Notes under the pieces: model-generated
Databases searched by the model: none
Seen by the model: the letters and a program-made list of their open reading frames with translations, nothing else
Told to the model about the DNA's origin: nothing
Translations under genes and position numbers: made by a program
Assembly: GCF_946998835.1 (NCBI RefSeq)
Contig: NZ_CAMQAZ010000020.1
Location: forward strand, 1-47,163
Direction of reading: 5' to 3'
DNA length: 47,163 bases
Source of the DNA: an uncultured Corynebacterium sp.
GTDB lineage: Bacteria > Actinomycetota > Actinomycetes > Mycobacteriales > Mycobacteriaceae
In this document: in pieces, positions 23,551 to 31,634 of the stretch
Layout: each line of letters starts with the position of its first letter
Position numbering within the stretch: position 1 is the first letter of the stretch

Positions 23551-24720
23551 CTATTCGCGGCGCAGATCGATCACGTCTGCGTCGCGTTTCGGTGGGGTGT
23601 AGTCGACGGACACGCGCCCACCTGGGGTTTTGAGTTGTTCGCGGTGGCGGCGGCGTGGCAGGTTGTGCTTTTCAACATGGTCACGCAGCTGGGCTTGGTA
23701 GTTGCGTTTACGCTGCTTGGCTTTGGTGAGCGTGTCATCATCAATGGCGGCGGCTTCCATACGTTTGCTGGCGCGGATTTGGCGTTCCAAATAGCGCTGT
23801 TTCTGGGTGGCTTCGTAGCCTGTGTGGTCGTCGTCGTGTTCCGGTGGGGTCAGGTCGGTGTAACCGGGAACGTAGGCGCTAAATCTATGCCTACAGTTCG
23901 GGTGGAGTAACCCGTTTTCCACGGCTTCGTCCAAGGTGGCCGCCACCGGCACGATTGCATCACCCACACGATGCGTACCCGCCGAATACTTCCCAGACAG
24001 GCTAAGGACTTTCCGCTCATAGGGGGCACACACGGGTGCCGGGTTTGGGTGCGCGGATACTACAACGAGGTCTACCCCGCGCTGCACCATTGTTTCCGTA
24101 TGGCCCGCGATTAACGCCCTGGTCGTGGCGGTACGGGTCGCCATTTCCGCATAGGTGTCCAGTCCCCACTTGCGTCCGGCGCTGTCAACAAAGAACCCCA
24201 TGCCCTCGCGTGCCATGCGGGTAAAAGCACGCTGTGCTGCCTGGTATGGGGTCATAGCACCTGTGACGGTGTAGCCGGTGGCTTCGGAGACAATGGCACG
24301 CCAAATATCCTCGGTGCGCCTAAGGATTTGGCGGTGCATGGCCGTCATGGCGGTGACGGATTCAGCGGCGATAGCTTGAACAGCCATGTTGTTGATGACG
24401 GTTTCGCCCGGCGCGGCCTGGAAGAAACCAGTGGCGGCAAGCTGGCCAAGTTCACGCTCGGCTTGTATCACGCCACGCACGTACGCTTCGTCCACGGTTT
24501 GTGACCACAGCTCTGGGGAACGCTTTTGTAGTTCTGCTACCAGACCGTCTACTTTGTAGCGCTCTTGACGGATCGCCAGTAACTGCCCCATGGCCCAGTG
24601 TGGTTCCTCACCTGTTTTGATCAGCGCGTCACGAATCACCCTGATCAGATACAGCTCGGCACGCTCATAGGTGTCAGTGATCGAGCCACCGACACTTTTA
24701 AGCACGTCCGGGTTGTACAT
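23551..24720 (-). CDS. Minor head protein (MuF/SPP1 gp7-like, phage minor capsid 2)
   Basis: A 389-residue protein after the portal gene. The C-terminal half has the MuF-type signature: TRALIAGHTETMVQRG, then HPNPAPVCAPYERKVLSLSG and GLLHPNCRHRFSAYVPG, with conserved His/Cys residues. The N-terminal 150 residues are helical. Such proteins bind the portal inside the head and may be ejected with the DNA. A charged C-terminal tail (residues ~330-389) is rich in Lys/Arg. Confidence 0.85.
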   Translation of the reverse strand: MYNPDVLKSVGGSITDTYERAELYLIRVIRDALIKTGEEPHWAMGQLLAIRQERYKVDGLVAELQKRSPELWSQTVDEAYVRGVIQAERELGQLAATGFFQAAPGETVINNMAVQAIAAESVTAMTAMHRQILRRTEDIWRAIVSEATGYTVTGAMTPYQAAQRAFTRMAREGMGFFVDSAGRKWGLDTYAEMATRTATTRALIAGHTETMVQRGVDLVVVSAHPNPAPVCAPYERKVLSLSGKYSAGTHRVGDAIVPVAATLDEAVENGLLHPNCRHRFSAYVPGYTDLTPPEHDDDHTGYEATQKQRYLERQIRASKRMEAAAIDDDTLTKAKQRKRNYQAQLRDHVEKHNLPRRRHREQLKTPGGRVSVDYTPPKRDADVIDLRRE

Positions 24721-24731
24721 AGTGGTTTAGC

Positions 24732-26243
24732 CTACAGGTCGAGTGGTTCGTCCATGCTGGCAAGCAATTGCGGGTCGTATGTGCCTGCCTGCTCGGTCTT
24801 GATGCGTTCGACTTCCTGGGCTTGCATGTCAGCGTCCCATTCTGGCCACTGCATAGCCACCTTGGTTTCCACCGATGCAGAACGTGCAGCATCCAATGCT
24901 TGGATGGTTTGTGCGCGGTCAAGCGGGGTTTCTTGTACTGGGCGTTCCATCTCCACGCGGGGCGCGTCGATGTCGATAGTGCCACCGTGCATGTAGCGGT
25001 CACGCAGCATGAGCGCGGTGGCTGCTGCTTTCAGCCCGGCGCGCCAGTATGCGGATTTCGCGGACCAGGTTTTCATTGATGCGTCGTAGCGCGCTTCAAT
25101 CTCACGGGCGGTTGGGTTACCACTGGTGGCGGTATCCAGACCAAACGACGCGGGCGAGTAGTTGGCGCGCTGGATGATCTTGTCCGTCCACGCGGTGGCA
25201 GCGTCCAACATGTCGTTGATACGCAGCGCGGGTGCGTACACTTCCACAACTTGATTACCGTCGGGCCTGCCGCGTACTGGGGAGAATACTTCGCGGTCGT
25301 TGTCGAATGATTGGCCGCCGCCTAGGCCGTGGGATTCGAGCATCCAGTCCGGGACGATGATCTTCTTACGGCTAAGGCGAATCTCGGCGCGGATCTCCGT
25401 CCACACTTCATCCAACGCGTCGAACATTGGGTACAAGTCCGCGGTCAGGTCAGGCCTGCCGATGTGGCGTAGCTGGCCATGCTTACGGAATCCAACCACA
25501 GGTCTTGCGTTCGGGATGTAGCCCGCGGTCAGGATTGGGATGCCCGTGTCTTGGCCGGAGTCCTGGTCCACGTGCTTGGCAAGCCCCACGGTGAGCGGAT
25601 GGTCGGTAAGGGGTACGATACGGCCAACGTTGCCGGGTTTGCCCTGCATAAGCCGGTAGTTGATACGGCCTGCCGTGTGCTCGGTGAATAGTCGGTAGGT
25701 GTGGTTGTTGTGGGGTTTGAGTTCTTCCATGAACGTGACGGCTTGGAGTTTGCCGTAGGCGAATATGGGCCAGCATGCGTCTGCGTCTACCCAGTCAATC
25801 CACGGGTGGTCAGCAATGTCAGCGTCCCACATGACACGCCAGCCGACACCACCGAGTGCTGCACACGATTCAGCAGCAACCAGTAGTTGTGCGGGGAATT
25901 CGTCGGGGTTGACCAGCTCGTCCAGATGGTCCTGCACCTGCCCGTCGGGGTGGGTGAACCGTGGTGGCCGGTCAAACAACAGGGTTGCCGACGTGGCTGT
26001 AATGTCAGCAGCCAACGGCATATGCACACGCCGGTCCTGCTTCTGGTCAGGGTTACCCCAGAACCAGCGCGACACTGCCCCCTTAACCCCACCGGAGTAC
26101 TGCGACGGCTTGTACTTGCCGTGGTACTTCGACGACAGTTGAGAGACGTCGCCCTCCCACCACATGGCTGCCTCGTTGACCATGTTGCGCACCGGTTCCC
26201 ATTCCGGCATGGGCCAAGGTGTGTGGGGTGTGGGGAATGCCAT
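24732..26243 (-). CDS. Portal protein (SPP1 gp6-like)
   Basis: A 503-residue protein whose ATG follows the terminase stop at once (TAA ATG). Motifs fit the SPP1-type portal: NMVNEAAMWWEGDV, RRVHMPLAADITATSATLLF, then a helical stem and crown with PASFGLDTATSGNPTAREIE and AAATALMLRDRYMHGG. It forms the dodecameric ring for DNA packaging. Its place between large terminase and minor head protein is canonical. Confidence 0.9.
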   Translation of the reverse strand: MAFPTPHTPWPMPEWEPVRNMVNEAAMWWEGDVSQLSSKYHGKYKPSQYSGGVKGAVSRWFWGNPDQKQDRRVHMPLAADITATSATLLFDRPPRFTHPDGQVQDHLDELVNPDEFPAQLLVAAESCAALGGVGWRVMWDADIADHPWIDWVDADACWPIFAYGKLQAVTFMEELKPHNNHTYRLFTEHTAGRINYRLMQGKPGNVGRIVPLTDHPLTVGLAKHVDQDSGQDTGIPILTAGYIPNARPVVGFRKHGQLRHIGRPDLTADLYPMFDALDEVWTEIRAEIRLSRKKIIVPDWMLESHGLGGGQSFDNDREVFSPVRGRPDGNQVVEVYAPALRINDMLDAATAWTDKIIQRANYSPASFGLDTATSGNPTAREIEARYDASMKTWSAKSAYWRAGLKAAATALMLRDRYMHGGTIDIDAPRVEMERPVQETPLDRAQTIQALDAARSASVETKVAMQWPEWDADMQAQEVERIKTEQAGTYDPQLLASMDEPLDL

Positions 26244-27536
26244 TTAGGTTGTCTCCAATACGCGGTCAAGGAGTCGTGCCCATTCCCACCTGGACGAAAA
26301 GATGCTGTAGCGGAGTGCGTCTACTGCGTCGTCGATGTCTTTGACGGGTGCTTCGACTCCACGGTTTGCTGCTTTGTCGTCCCAGCGGTAGCCGGGCAGT
26401 TCTCGTATGAGTTCTGTACAGGTTGTTGATATGCGGAGCTGGTCATTGTCCAGCAGGCTGGCGACGGTGCGGATGCCATCGAGGACGGCGTTGTCGGCTT
26501 TTGCGAGGTTGGGGTGGTGATCTTCCCAAAGTTGGATGTGGAAGCTTTTTGCAGCAGGGTCGGTGTAGGTCCACTCCGGCTCCGGCCAGTGCTGTTTCCA
26601 CTGGTCGCGTTTCGCTTTGAGGTCGGCTGATAGTTTCGCGTCCGTCAACCCCGTCGCGGGTGCCCACTCGTCCAGGACGTATAGGCGGGTCACCCCATCA
26701 TCGTCAGCGCCTACGCCAAGCAGCATGCCGCGGGTGGGGTGTGTGGTGCCGTAGTCGATACCCAGTGCGAGGGTGCGGTCAATGGTGGGCAGCTCCGTGG
26801 GGTGAATAGTATGGCGGCTCTCGTCGAACATGGGGTAGATCGCCCCCTCCGCCGATACCCATAACCCTAGGATGAAGCGTTTGTACCACAGGCCCGTGTA
26901 CTCACGTTTGAGTGATTCCTTGTAGTCAGGATCCAGGCTGGGGTTGTCGTCCATGGTGAAGTGCCAGTAGGACCATGTGGTGAGCTGGTCACCCTCGGGG
27001 GTGTGGTCGTCGAAGTGCATGGTGCCGGGAATTTTCGACAAGTAGTCCGTTTTCAGCCAGTGTGCGGGGCTGTCGGGGTTGGTGGTGCCCCAGAGTTTCG
27101 CACCTGCCACGGACATACGCGCCAACATCTGCTTAAAAAAGCTCTTGTTGAGCACAGTGATCTCGTCACCAAACGCCCGCCCAATCGTCATGCCACGGAT
27201 ACGCGCTTCGGATCCCTCGTCGTTCGCGCCGATGACGTGAACTTTACGTCCGAAGATAGTGGCAGTGGCTGCGCCCTGGCGGTAACGCACAAACTTACGG
27301 AATGGCGCGAACACCCCAACATTCTCGATAGGTTCGAACACGTTGCGGTAAATACTGTCGCGGTTCTTCCCGAAGATCACGATCGAGCCTGCCCCGGAAT
27401 ACAACGCAACCTCGTTAAGGATGATCCACAACCAGCCGAACGTTTTACCAGCACGCACAGACCCATCAAAGATGTTCACGCGGCACTGCGAGTAGGCAAC
27501 ACTGTCAATCTGCTTTTGCGACATACCCACCGTCAC
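26244..27536 (-). CDS. terL: Terminase large subunit
   Basis: A 430-residue packaging motor. Residues 25-32 are the Walker A motif GSVRAGKT. IGRAFGDEI is the probable Walker B. WGTTNPDSPAHW is the coupling motif. The C-terminal nuclease domain has LGIDYGTTHPT and DDIDDAVDALRYS-like acidic residues (reads KDIDDAVDALRYS). It resembles the PBSX/XtmB group. The start GTG 27534-27536 overlaps the small subunit stop. Confidence 0.93.
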   Translation of the reverse strand: MTVGMSQKQIDSVAYSQCRVNIFDGSVRAGKTFGWLWIILNEVALYSGAGSIVIFGKNRDSIYRNVFEPIENVGVFAPFRKFVRYRQGAATATIFGRKVHVIGANDEGSEARIRGMTIGRAFGDEITVLNKSFFKQMLARMSVAGAKLWGTTNPDSPAHWLKTDYLSKIPGTMHFDDHTPEGDQLTTWSYWHFTMDDNPSLDPDYKESLKREYTGLWYKRFILGLWVSAEGAIYPMFDESRHTIHPTELPTIDRTLALGIDYGTTHPTRGMLLGVGADDDGVTRLYVLDEWAPATGLTDAKLSADLKAKRDQWKQHWPEPEWTYTDPAAKSFHIQLWEDHHPNLAKADNAVLDGIRTVASLLDNDQLRISTTCTELIRELPGYRWDDKAANRGVEAPVKDIDDAVDALRYSIFSSRWEWARLLDRVLETT

Positions 27537-27937
27537 GACGCAGCCCCCTTAATCGCGGACATCATCGCTGCCAGCTCGTCACGGGCGACTTGTTCCCCGC
27601 CGTCATCTTCAACACGGTTCGTGCCCAATAGTTCGGTACGTAGCTGGTCGTACTTCGCCACCACCATTGCTGCCTTGTAGTCACCCTTGAGTGCTTTAGG
27701 CACCCACCGGCTGATCATCATCTCGTGCAGGGCGACTTGGTGGTCGCGGTATTCGAGGGCTTCTTCTTTGGGGAGGTCTTGGGTGTAGCGCTTGATGTCG
27801 TTGCGGACGGTTTCGGTGGAGACACCAAGTTGGTCGGCGATTTGTTGGTAGGACATGCCGATGATGCGCATGTCGCGTGCTCGGCGTGCGCGTTCGGCTA
27901 TGCGTAGGTTGTCCTTGTCGCGGTGGAGTGCGGGCAA
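27533..27937 (-). CDS. terS: Terminase small subunit
   Basis: A 134-residue protein starting at TTG 27935-27937 behind GGGAGG. An N-terminal helix-turn-helix (MSYQQIADQLGVSTETVRND) recognises DNA; the rest is helical, for oligomerisation. Its location before terL is typical. The TTG start is inferred from the RBS; no better start is available. Confidence 0.85.
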   Translation of the reverse strand: MPALHRDKDNLRIAERARRARDMRIIGMSYQQIADQLGVSTETVRNDIKRYTQDLPKEEALEYRDHQVALHEMMISRWVPKALKGDYKAAMVVAKYDQLRTELLGTNRVEDDGGEQVARDELAAMMSAIKGAAS

Positions 27938-27997
27938 TGTGTGTGACCTCCCGGATCAGCTTCGGGTGGTCACGGTATGAGGTGCGTGGGGTTGTCC

Positions 27998-28246
27998 CTA
28001 TTCGTCGTCGTCGAGGTAGTCCAGGCGGCGGTGGTCGTCTGCGACGTAGTTTTGGGCGATGTGGAGCATGCCTGCTGCGGTGACGTTGGAGAGTCCACCG
28101 GATGTGTACGCGCCGACGGTTTCGCTGCCGTCGAGGTTTTCCCATCGTGTGACGAGGATGTAGTCGGTGACGAGTGCGTCGTCGGTTTGGTTGATGTCGT
28201 CGTGGAGTAGGTCGAGTATTTCTTGGAGTGCTGTGGGTGGTTGCAT
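27998..28246 (-). CDS. 82-residue hypothetical protein
   Basis: An acidic protein (LDLLHDDINQTDDALVTDYI.. VGAYTSGGLSNVTAAGMLHI) starting at ATG 28244-28246 behind AAAAGGAC. It has no membrane helix. Small proteins of this kind, with a 'SGGLSNVTAAGML' type pattern, are common beside terminase genes in actinophages. I do not know the function. Confidence 0.65.
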   Translation of the reverse strand: MQPPTALQEILDLLHDDINQTDDALVTDYILVTRWENLDGSETVGAYTSGGLSNVTAAGMLHIAQNYVADDHRRLDYLDDDE

Positions 28247-28264
28247 GGTGTCCTTTTCGTCACG

Positions 28265-28801
28265 TTACGCTAGTCCGCAGGTGTAACCCTCCGCGGTGAG
28301 CTTCGCCTTAAGCAGCTTTGCTTCATCCTCCGTGGCGCACTCCACAAGCAGATTCCACGCGGTGGGTTCCTCCGGCGGCATATCCGGCACATCATCCGCC
28401 GTCGGTGTATCCAGCTCTTCCAACAACGTGTCCAGCTCGTCGCGGGTAAACCCAGTACCGTCCAGGTCCGGGTATTCAGTAAGCAGGTCCACCAACGCTT
28501 CCACCTCATAAGACGCAGCGTCGTTAGCGCGGTTGTCAATCAGGACAATGTCACGCGCCTGGCGCTCATCCACATCCACCCAATGCACGTCGATGGTTTC
28601 CCACCCAAGCTGTTTCGCAGCTTCCCACGTGTGATTCCCAGCCAGAATCGTGTTCGCCAGGTTGGGCGCTTTTGTCCCCTTGTTCACCACAATCGGCTTG
28701 TACTGCCCATGCAACTCAAGCGAACGCGCAATCATATCCACATCACCCCGACGCGCATTACCGGGATACGGGTTGAAAATCTCAATAGCTTCAAGCGCCA
28801 C
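28265..28801 (-). CDS. ParB/Srx-fold nuclease-like protein
   Basis: A 178-residue protein from GTG 28799-28801 behind GGAGAGGGGAG. The N-terminal ~100 residues match the ParB N-terminal fold (NPYPGNARRGD, HGQYKPIVVN, LAGNHTWEAAKQLGW, DIVLIDNRAND). The C-terminal part is acidic and specific. Phage ParB-like proteins next to terminase genes are thought to modify DNA or nick it before packaging; here that is inference. Confidence 0.8.
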   Translation of the reverse strand: MALEAIEIFNPYPGNARRGDVDMIARSLELHGQYKPIVVNKGTKAPNLANTILAGNHTWEAAKQLGWETIDVHWVDVDERQARDIVLIDNRANDAASYEVEALVDLLTEYPDLDGTGFTRDELDTLLEELDTPTADDVPDMPPEEPTAWNLLVECATEDEAKLLKAKLTAEGYTCGLA

Positions 28802-28804
28802 GGC

Positions 28805-29179
28805 CTACTCCCCTCTCCTCGTGCCTGGGTATCTGCTTCTCACGCTCTCATTGACGCGTTGCCTGTACAGCTCGGCGATTTCATTGCCAGCCCAACGCCG
28901 CTCAAACTCACGACGCATAACCTCTTCCTGACTGATCTTCATAAGACGCGGTAATGACGGGCCAACCGTGTTAATGAAGTCCACCAATTCCTCAACCATC
29001 GGAGACGGCTCACAATTTGGAAGCACTAGGACATTGTTCGCGTCCACCACGCCCCATACCTGCGCGGTCTTCACCTTGCGGTTAGGGTCCACCTTGCCGT
29101 TAGGGTCCACGTGATCAAGCGTCAAACCGCCAATAATTCTCCACGGGGTGGGGTGCTTTTCCAGGAAATGTGGTTTCAT
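28805..29179 (-). CDS. 124-residue hypothetical protein
   Basis: ATG 29177-29179 follows GGAGGAAGC. The protein starts with a WR..GG fold-like segment (HPTPWRIIGGLTLDHVDPNG) and continues as VWGVVDANNVLVLPNCEP, then a charged helix. The N-terminal wording resembles small 'Pro-Trp' proteins of phage accessory regions. No function is known to me. A short in-protein repeat (VDPNGKVDPNRKV) is visible. Confidence 0.65.
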   Translation of the reverse strand: MKPHFLEKHPTPWRIIGGLTLDHVDPNGKVDPNRKVKTAQVWGVVDANNVLVLPNCEPSPMVEELVDFINTVGPSLPRLMKISQEEVMRREFERRWAGNEIAELYRQRVNESVRSRYPGTRRGE

Positions 29180-29457
29180 GCTTCCTCCATGTGTTCGCGG
29201 CCGTCCAGGCTGTGGTGGCTGATCACGTAGTTAACGGTCCCGTCGTCGGTTTTGACGGGTTCGATTTCTGGGCCGCATGGGCAGTCTTCGGTGTGCTCGT
29301 GGGTGACGCTGTCGTTGATGGGGATGATGTGGACGTGCCGCCCATCATTGGTGGATACGCCCCATCCGGTGGCGGCGCTGGTTGTGTCGAGGTTTACGGC
29401 TGCGTAGACGAGTCGTACGCCGAGCCAGGCGCATGCTTTGGCGAGTAGGTTTCTCAT
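29176..29457 (-). CDS. 93-residue hypothetical protein after the tRNA genes
   Basis: ATG 29455-29457 behind AAAGAGAA. The upstream part of the open frame runs through the tRNA-Gln genes and is excluded. The N-terminus is weakly hydrophobic (LLAKACAWLGVRLVYAAVN). The rest is His/Asp-rich (HVHIIPINDSVTHEHTEDCP). It is preceded by GGTTGGTTGG (29471-29480), a variant of the recurring leader. Function unknown. Confidence 0.6.
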   Translation of the reverse strand: MRNLLAKACAWLGVRLVYAAVNLDTTSAATGWGVSTNDGRHVHIIPINDSVTHEHTEDCPCGPEIEPVKTDDGTVNYVISHHSLDGREHMEEA

Positions 29458-29480
29458 TGTTCTCTTTCGTGGTTGGTTGG

Positions 29481-29552
29481 CTTCCCTCCGTGGGGTCGAA
29501 CCACGTCTGCCGCATTCAAAGTGCGGTGTGCTACCCGATACACCAGAGGGAA
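29481..29552 (-). tRNA. tRNA-Gln(TTG)
   Basis: A 72-nt cloverleaf on the minus strand: acceptor TTCCCTC/GAGGGAA, D-arm, anticodon stem CCGCA/TGCGG with loop CTTTGAA (anticodon TTG, codon CAA), T-arm CGTGG-TTCGACC-CCACG and discriminator G. CCA is not encoded. It lies 5 bp after the CTG isoacceptor. Confidence 0.9.
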
Positions 29553-29557
29553 CTACG

Positions 29558-29629
29558 CTCCCCTGTAAGGATTCGAACCTCAATCTGCAGAGCCAGAATC
29601 TGCCGTGCTGCCACTTGCACCACAGGGGA
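29558..29629 (-). tRNA. tRNA-Gln(CTG)
   Basis: A 72-nt cloverleaf on the minus strand: acceptor TCCCCTG/CAGGGGA, D-arm GTGC/GCAC, anticodon stem GCAGA/TCTGC with loop TTCTGGC (anticodon CTG, codon CAG), T-arm TGAGG-TTCGAAT-CCTTA and discriminator G. CCA is not encoded. With its neighbour it covers both glutamine codons. Confidence 0.9.
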
Positions 29630-29708
29630 ATGCCACCTGTTGCTTTGGTTCTACCCCCGGTGGCGTGGGATCAATGACGGATAGCTACCAGTCCGTGCCA
29701 AAGCCTGT

Positions 29709-29754
29709 GGCCTCACCGGGTGGCCGAAAGAGAGTAACTGCACCCGTTAAGGCC
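29709..29754. other. Structured intergenic region upstream of the tRNA genes
   Basis: 29630-29817 has no gene that I can support. Within it GGCCT (29709-29713) pairs with AGGCC (29750-29754) and CGGGTG (29717-29722) with CACCCG (29741-29746), a two-step stem with an 18-base loop. A second small hairpin GTGTGA/TCACAC lies just upstream in minus-strand reading. It may be a processing signal for the tRNAs or a terminator of the whiB unit; no T-run is present. Confidence 0.35.
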
Positions 29755-29817
29755 GTGTGTGTGACTGCCGTAATCACACTGCTGTAACTATACCCTGGTT
29801 TGTTGCCCTGCGTTGCG

Positions 29818-29943
29818 TTAGTGGTGTGGTTTTTGCCAGCGTGGTTTGCGTCTGCCGCGGCGTTTCTTTTTCGGCGGGGTACGCGTGTCTTGCTTGCCTG
29901 GTTGTGGCGGCGAGCTGGGGGTGACACTGCCTCGCCTGGTCAT
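29818..29943 (-). CDS. 41-residue very basic protein coupled to whiB
   Basis: The start ATG 29941-29943 overlaps the whiB stop as ATGA and follows AAAGGAAAAC. The protein is rich in Lys/Arg/Pro (PPKKKRRGRRKPRWQKPHH at its C-terminus). It is likely to bind nucleic acid. The strong RBS and coupling argue that it is real despite its length. Confidence 0.55.
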   Translation of the reverse strand: MTRRGSVTPSSPPQPGKQDTRTPPKKKRRGRRKPRWQKPHH

Positions 29944-30428
29944 GATGTTTTCCTTTGGTGGTGTTCACGCCACCCCAACGCGGCCTGGTGCTTCGGGTGC
30001 AGGGTGGCGAGTTTGCCCTCACGCTTGAGCCGCGAGTAGCAGACGCGGCAGTATCCGCGTGCGGCATGGGTGAGGATAGTTGCGTCTAGGCGTATGGATT
30101 TGTCACGTGCGATCATGTGCCGTCCGCATTCTTTGCAGGTGGTGGGGGTTGGCATGCGCCTGCGTTTAATTGGTGGGGGTTGGCCCACTAGTTCGTAGAG
30201 TTGCAGTGTTGCGTCAATCGTGCCGTCTAGCCAGATACCAGCCTGGATGACATCCACTGCGTGCGTTTTCCGTTCCCCGTCAAGTGTGTTACCCGCAACG
30301 ATGGCTTGTTTGGCGCAGTCAGTGCGCAGCGGGCAGTGGTGGCACATTTCGAGTGCTTCGGTGATGGTTTTGGGCGTGGCTTTGGTGGGGTTGGTGAATT
30401 CTGTTTTCCCCTCGCATGGTGGCCGCAC
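29940..30428 (-). CDS. whiB: WhiB-family regulator with C-terminal zinc-ribbon-like extension
   Basis: A 162-residue protein starting at GTG 30426-30428. Residues 1-71 carry the WhiB signature: Cys5, Cys29-X2-Cys32-X5-Cys38 for a [4Fe-4S] cluster and AGIWLDG in place of the usual G(V/I)WGG. Residues ~88-162 are an added basic domain with CKEC (101/104) and CRVC (130/133), like a zinc ribbon. Phage WhiB proteins (for example TM4 WhiBTM4) act on host sigma factor/WhiB regulation. It has an upstream TAATGTTGC site and no RBS, suggesting a near-leaderless transcript. Confidence 0.85.
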   Translation of the reverse strand: MRPPCEGKTEFTNPTKATPKTITEALEMCHHCPLRTDCAKQAIVAGNTLDGERKTHAVDVIQAGIWLDGTIDATLQLYELVGQPPPIKRRRMPTPTTCKECGRHMIARDKSIRLDATILTHAARGYCRVCYSRLKREGKLATLHPKHQAALGWREHHQRKTS

Positions 30429-30461
30429 ACCATGTAATGCTGCCCTATCATGCTGTTTTAG

Positions 30462-30470
30462 GCAACATTA
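30462..30470 (-). promoter_or_regulatory. TAATGTTGC operator-type site before whiB
   Basis: The minus strand reads TAATGTTGC here, 34 bp upstream of the whiB start and pointing towards it. A one-mismatch inverted copy (plus strand TAATGCTGC) lies at 30435-30443. The site marks a new transcription start between dut and whiB. Confidence 0.55.
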
Positions 30471-30485
30471 CGCCACGGTGGTGTG

Positions 30486-30947
30486 TTACTTTTTTCCGGT
30501 TGAGCCGAAACCACCCTGTCCCCTTACTGTCTCGTCCAGGTGCTCAACCTCCACCCAGTCCGTGAGGTCCACCGGCACCACAACCAGCTGGCAGATTCGG
30601 TCACCACGCCTAATGAACTGGTGCCTCCGGCCTGTATTGCGCAGGCACACTTTGACCTCACCGCGATAATCAGCGTCGATAACACCAGTGCCGTTTGCCA
30701 GGTCCAGGCGACGCTTCACACCCAGTGAGGAACGCACATACAGCAGCCCCACATATCCCTCTGGGATAGCCACTTTTACGCCTGTGCTGACCATGAGGGT
30801 GCCGTCATACGGTACGGTGCTACCCACCCAACGGCCTGCCCCACAATCGTCAGCAGACCACGCTGTAAGGTCTACACCAGCGTCTGTGGGGTGCGCCCGG
30901 CATGGGGTGGGTACGTCCGGGTGAATCTTCGTGAACTTGACTGTCAT
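30486..30947 (-). CDS. dut: dUTP pyrophosphatase
   Basis: A 153-residue trimeric dUTPase that hydrolyses dUTP to dUMP and keeps uracil out of phage DNA. All five motifs are visible: DAGVDLTA, RSSLG, GVIDADYRGEV, RGDRICQLVVVPV and RGQGGFGSTGKK. ATG 30945-30947 follows AAAAAGAGGAGAAC. The C-terminal P-loop-like motif V is complete. It overlaps the upstream 58-residue gene by ATGA. Confidence 0.95.
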   Translation of the reverse strand: MTVKFTKIHPDVPTPCRAHPTDAGVDLTAWSADDCGAGRWVGSTVPYDGTLMVSTGVKVAIPEGYVGLLYVRSSLGVKRRLDLANGTGVIDADYRGEVKVCLRNTGRRHQFIRRGDRICQLVVVPVDLTDWVEVEHLDETVRGQGGFGSTGKK

Positions 30948-31120
30948 GCTGTTCTCCTCTTTTTGATTCGTGTTGTGTAACCGTCTGCTTCCCACGCGGC
31001 TGCAACCTCAACGGCTTGGTCACGCAGGCTGTAATCCATGCCGTCTACAGGCAGCCATGCGCCAGGGCAGGTGCCGCGACCATCGTGGGTTATCCAGACT
31101 TCGACGATGTATTCCCCCAC
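30944..31120 (-). CDS. 58-residue hypothetical protein coupled to dut
   Basis: GTG 31118-31120 behind GGAGGTGACCC; the stop overlaps the dut start (ATGA). The protein (GEYIVEVWITHDGRGTCPGA.. LRDQAVEVAAAWEADGYTTR) looks like a small beta-alpha fold in which the final helix leads to a basic end. It resembles small uncharacterised actinophage proteins placed near nucleotide metabolism genes. No function assigned. Confidence 0.6.
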   Translation of the reverse strand: MGEYIVEVWITHDGRGTCPGAWLPVDGMDYSLRDQAVEVAAAWEADGYTTRIKKRRTA

Positions 31121-31133
31121 GGGTCACCTCCAA

Positions 31134-31265
31134 TCATGCTGGCGTACAAGTTGGTAAGCGCTGTGCGGCGATGGCCCACATGACCGGATGGTGGCGTTGT
31201 TCGTAGGCCAGGGCACAAAACATGATTGCTATGCCGATCAGGCAGGTGATTTCGAACATGATCAT
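31134..31265 (-). CDS. 43-residue membrane protein
   Basis: ATG 31263-31265 overlaps the rusA stop as ATGA. One hydrophobic helix (FEITCLIGIAIMFCALAY) is followed by a polar tail. It is a small single-pass protein of unknown role, expressed by coupling. Confidence 0.45.
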   Translation of the reverse strand: MIMFEITCLIGIAIMFCALAYEQRHHPVMWAIAAQRLPTCTPA

Positions 31266-31633
31266 GCGGCTGTCACCACCACGTGTGCGCCGGGTTGGCC
31301 GGTGGTGTATTCCTGGCGTGCGTCCCAGTGGACTATACGGGCATCATTTTTGAGCACCCCGGCTTGTTCAAGCCCATCACCCAGGGCACGTTCGTTCTTG
31401 TCACAATCCACCGCGGTGGCGGGCAGTTCGAACCGTGGATTCTTCGGCCTGGGGAGGTAGAACACGACAGTGACCTTGACTGGGTAGTCAATCGGCACGC
31501 CTTTGTATTTCATGTGGCAGACCAGTTTGATTGCTTGCCGCCAGGCGGGCAGTTTCTTGTCCATCTCGATCATCACCCCGTTACCCACGTGGCGCTTACT
31601 GCCTTGGGTGGCGGGGTGACCGGGGATGAACAC
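31262..31633 (-). CDS. rusA: RusA-family Holliday junction resolvase
   Basis: A protein of about 123 residues with RusA features: FIPGHPATQGSKRHV at the N-terminus, VTVVFYLPRPKNP, and the catalytic acidic region DCDKNERALGDGLEQAGVLK followed by ND. It resolves branched DNA during recombination and before packaging. The open frame extends to ATG 31777, but that extension is Ala/Pro-rich and overlaps the well-formed zinc-ribbon gene at 31635, so I prefer GTG 31631-31633. The start is uncertain. Confidence 0.8.
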   Translation of the reverse strand: MFIPGHPATQGSKRHVGNGVMIEMDKKLPAWRQAIKLVCHMKYKGVPIDYPVKVTVVFYLPRPKNPRFELPATAVDCDKNERALGDGLEQAGVLKNDARIVHWDARQEYTTGQPGAHVVVTAA

Positions 31634-31634
31634 G

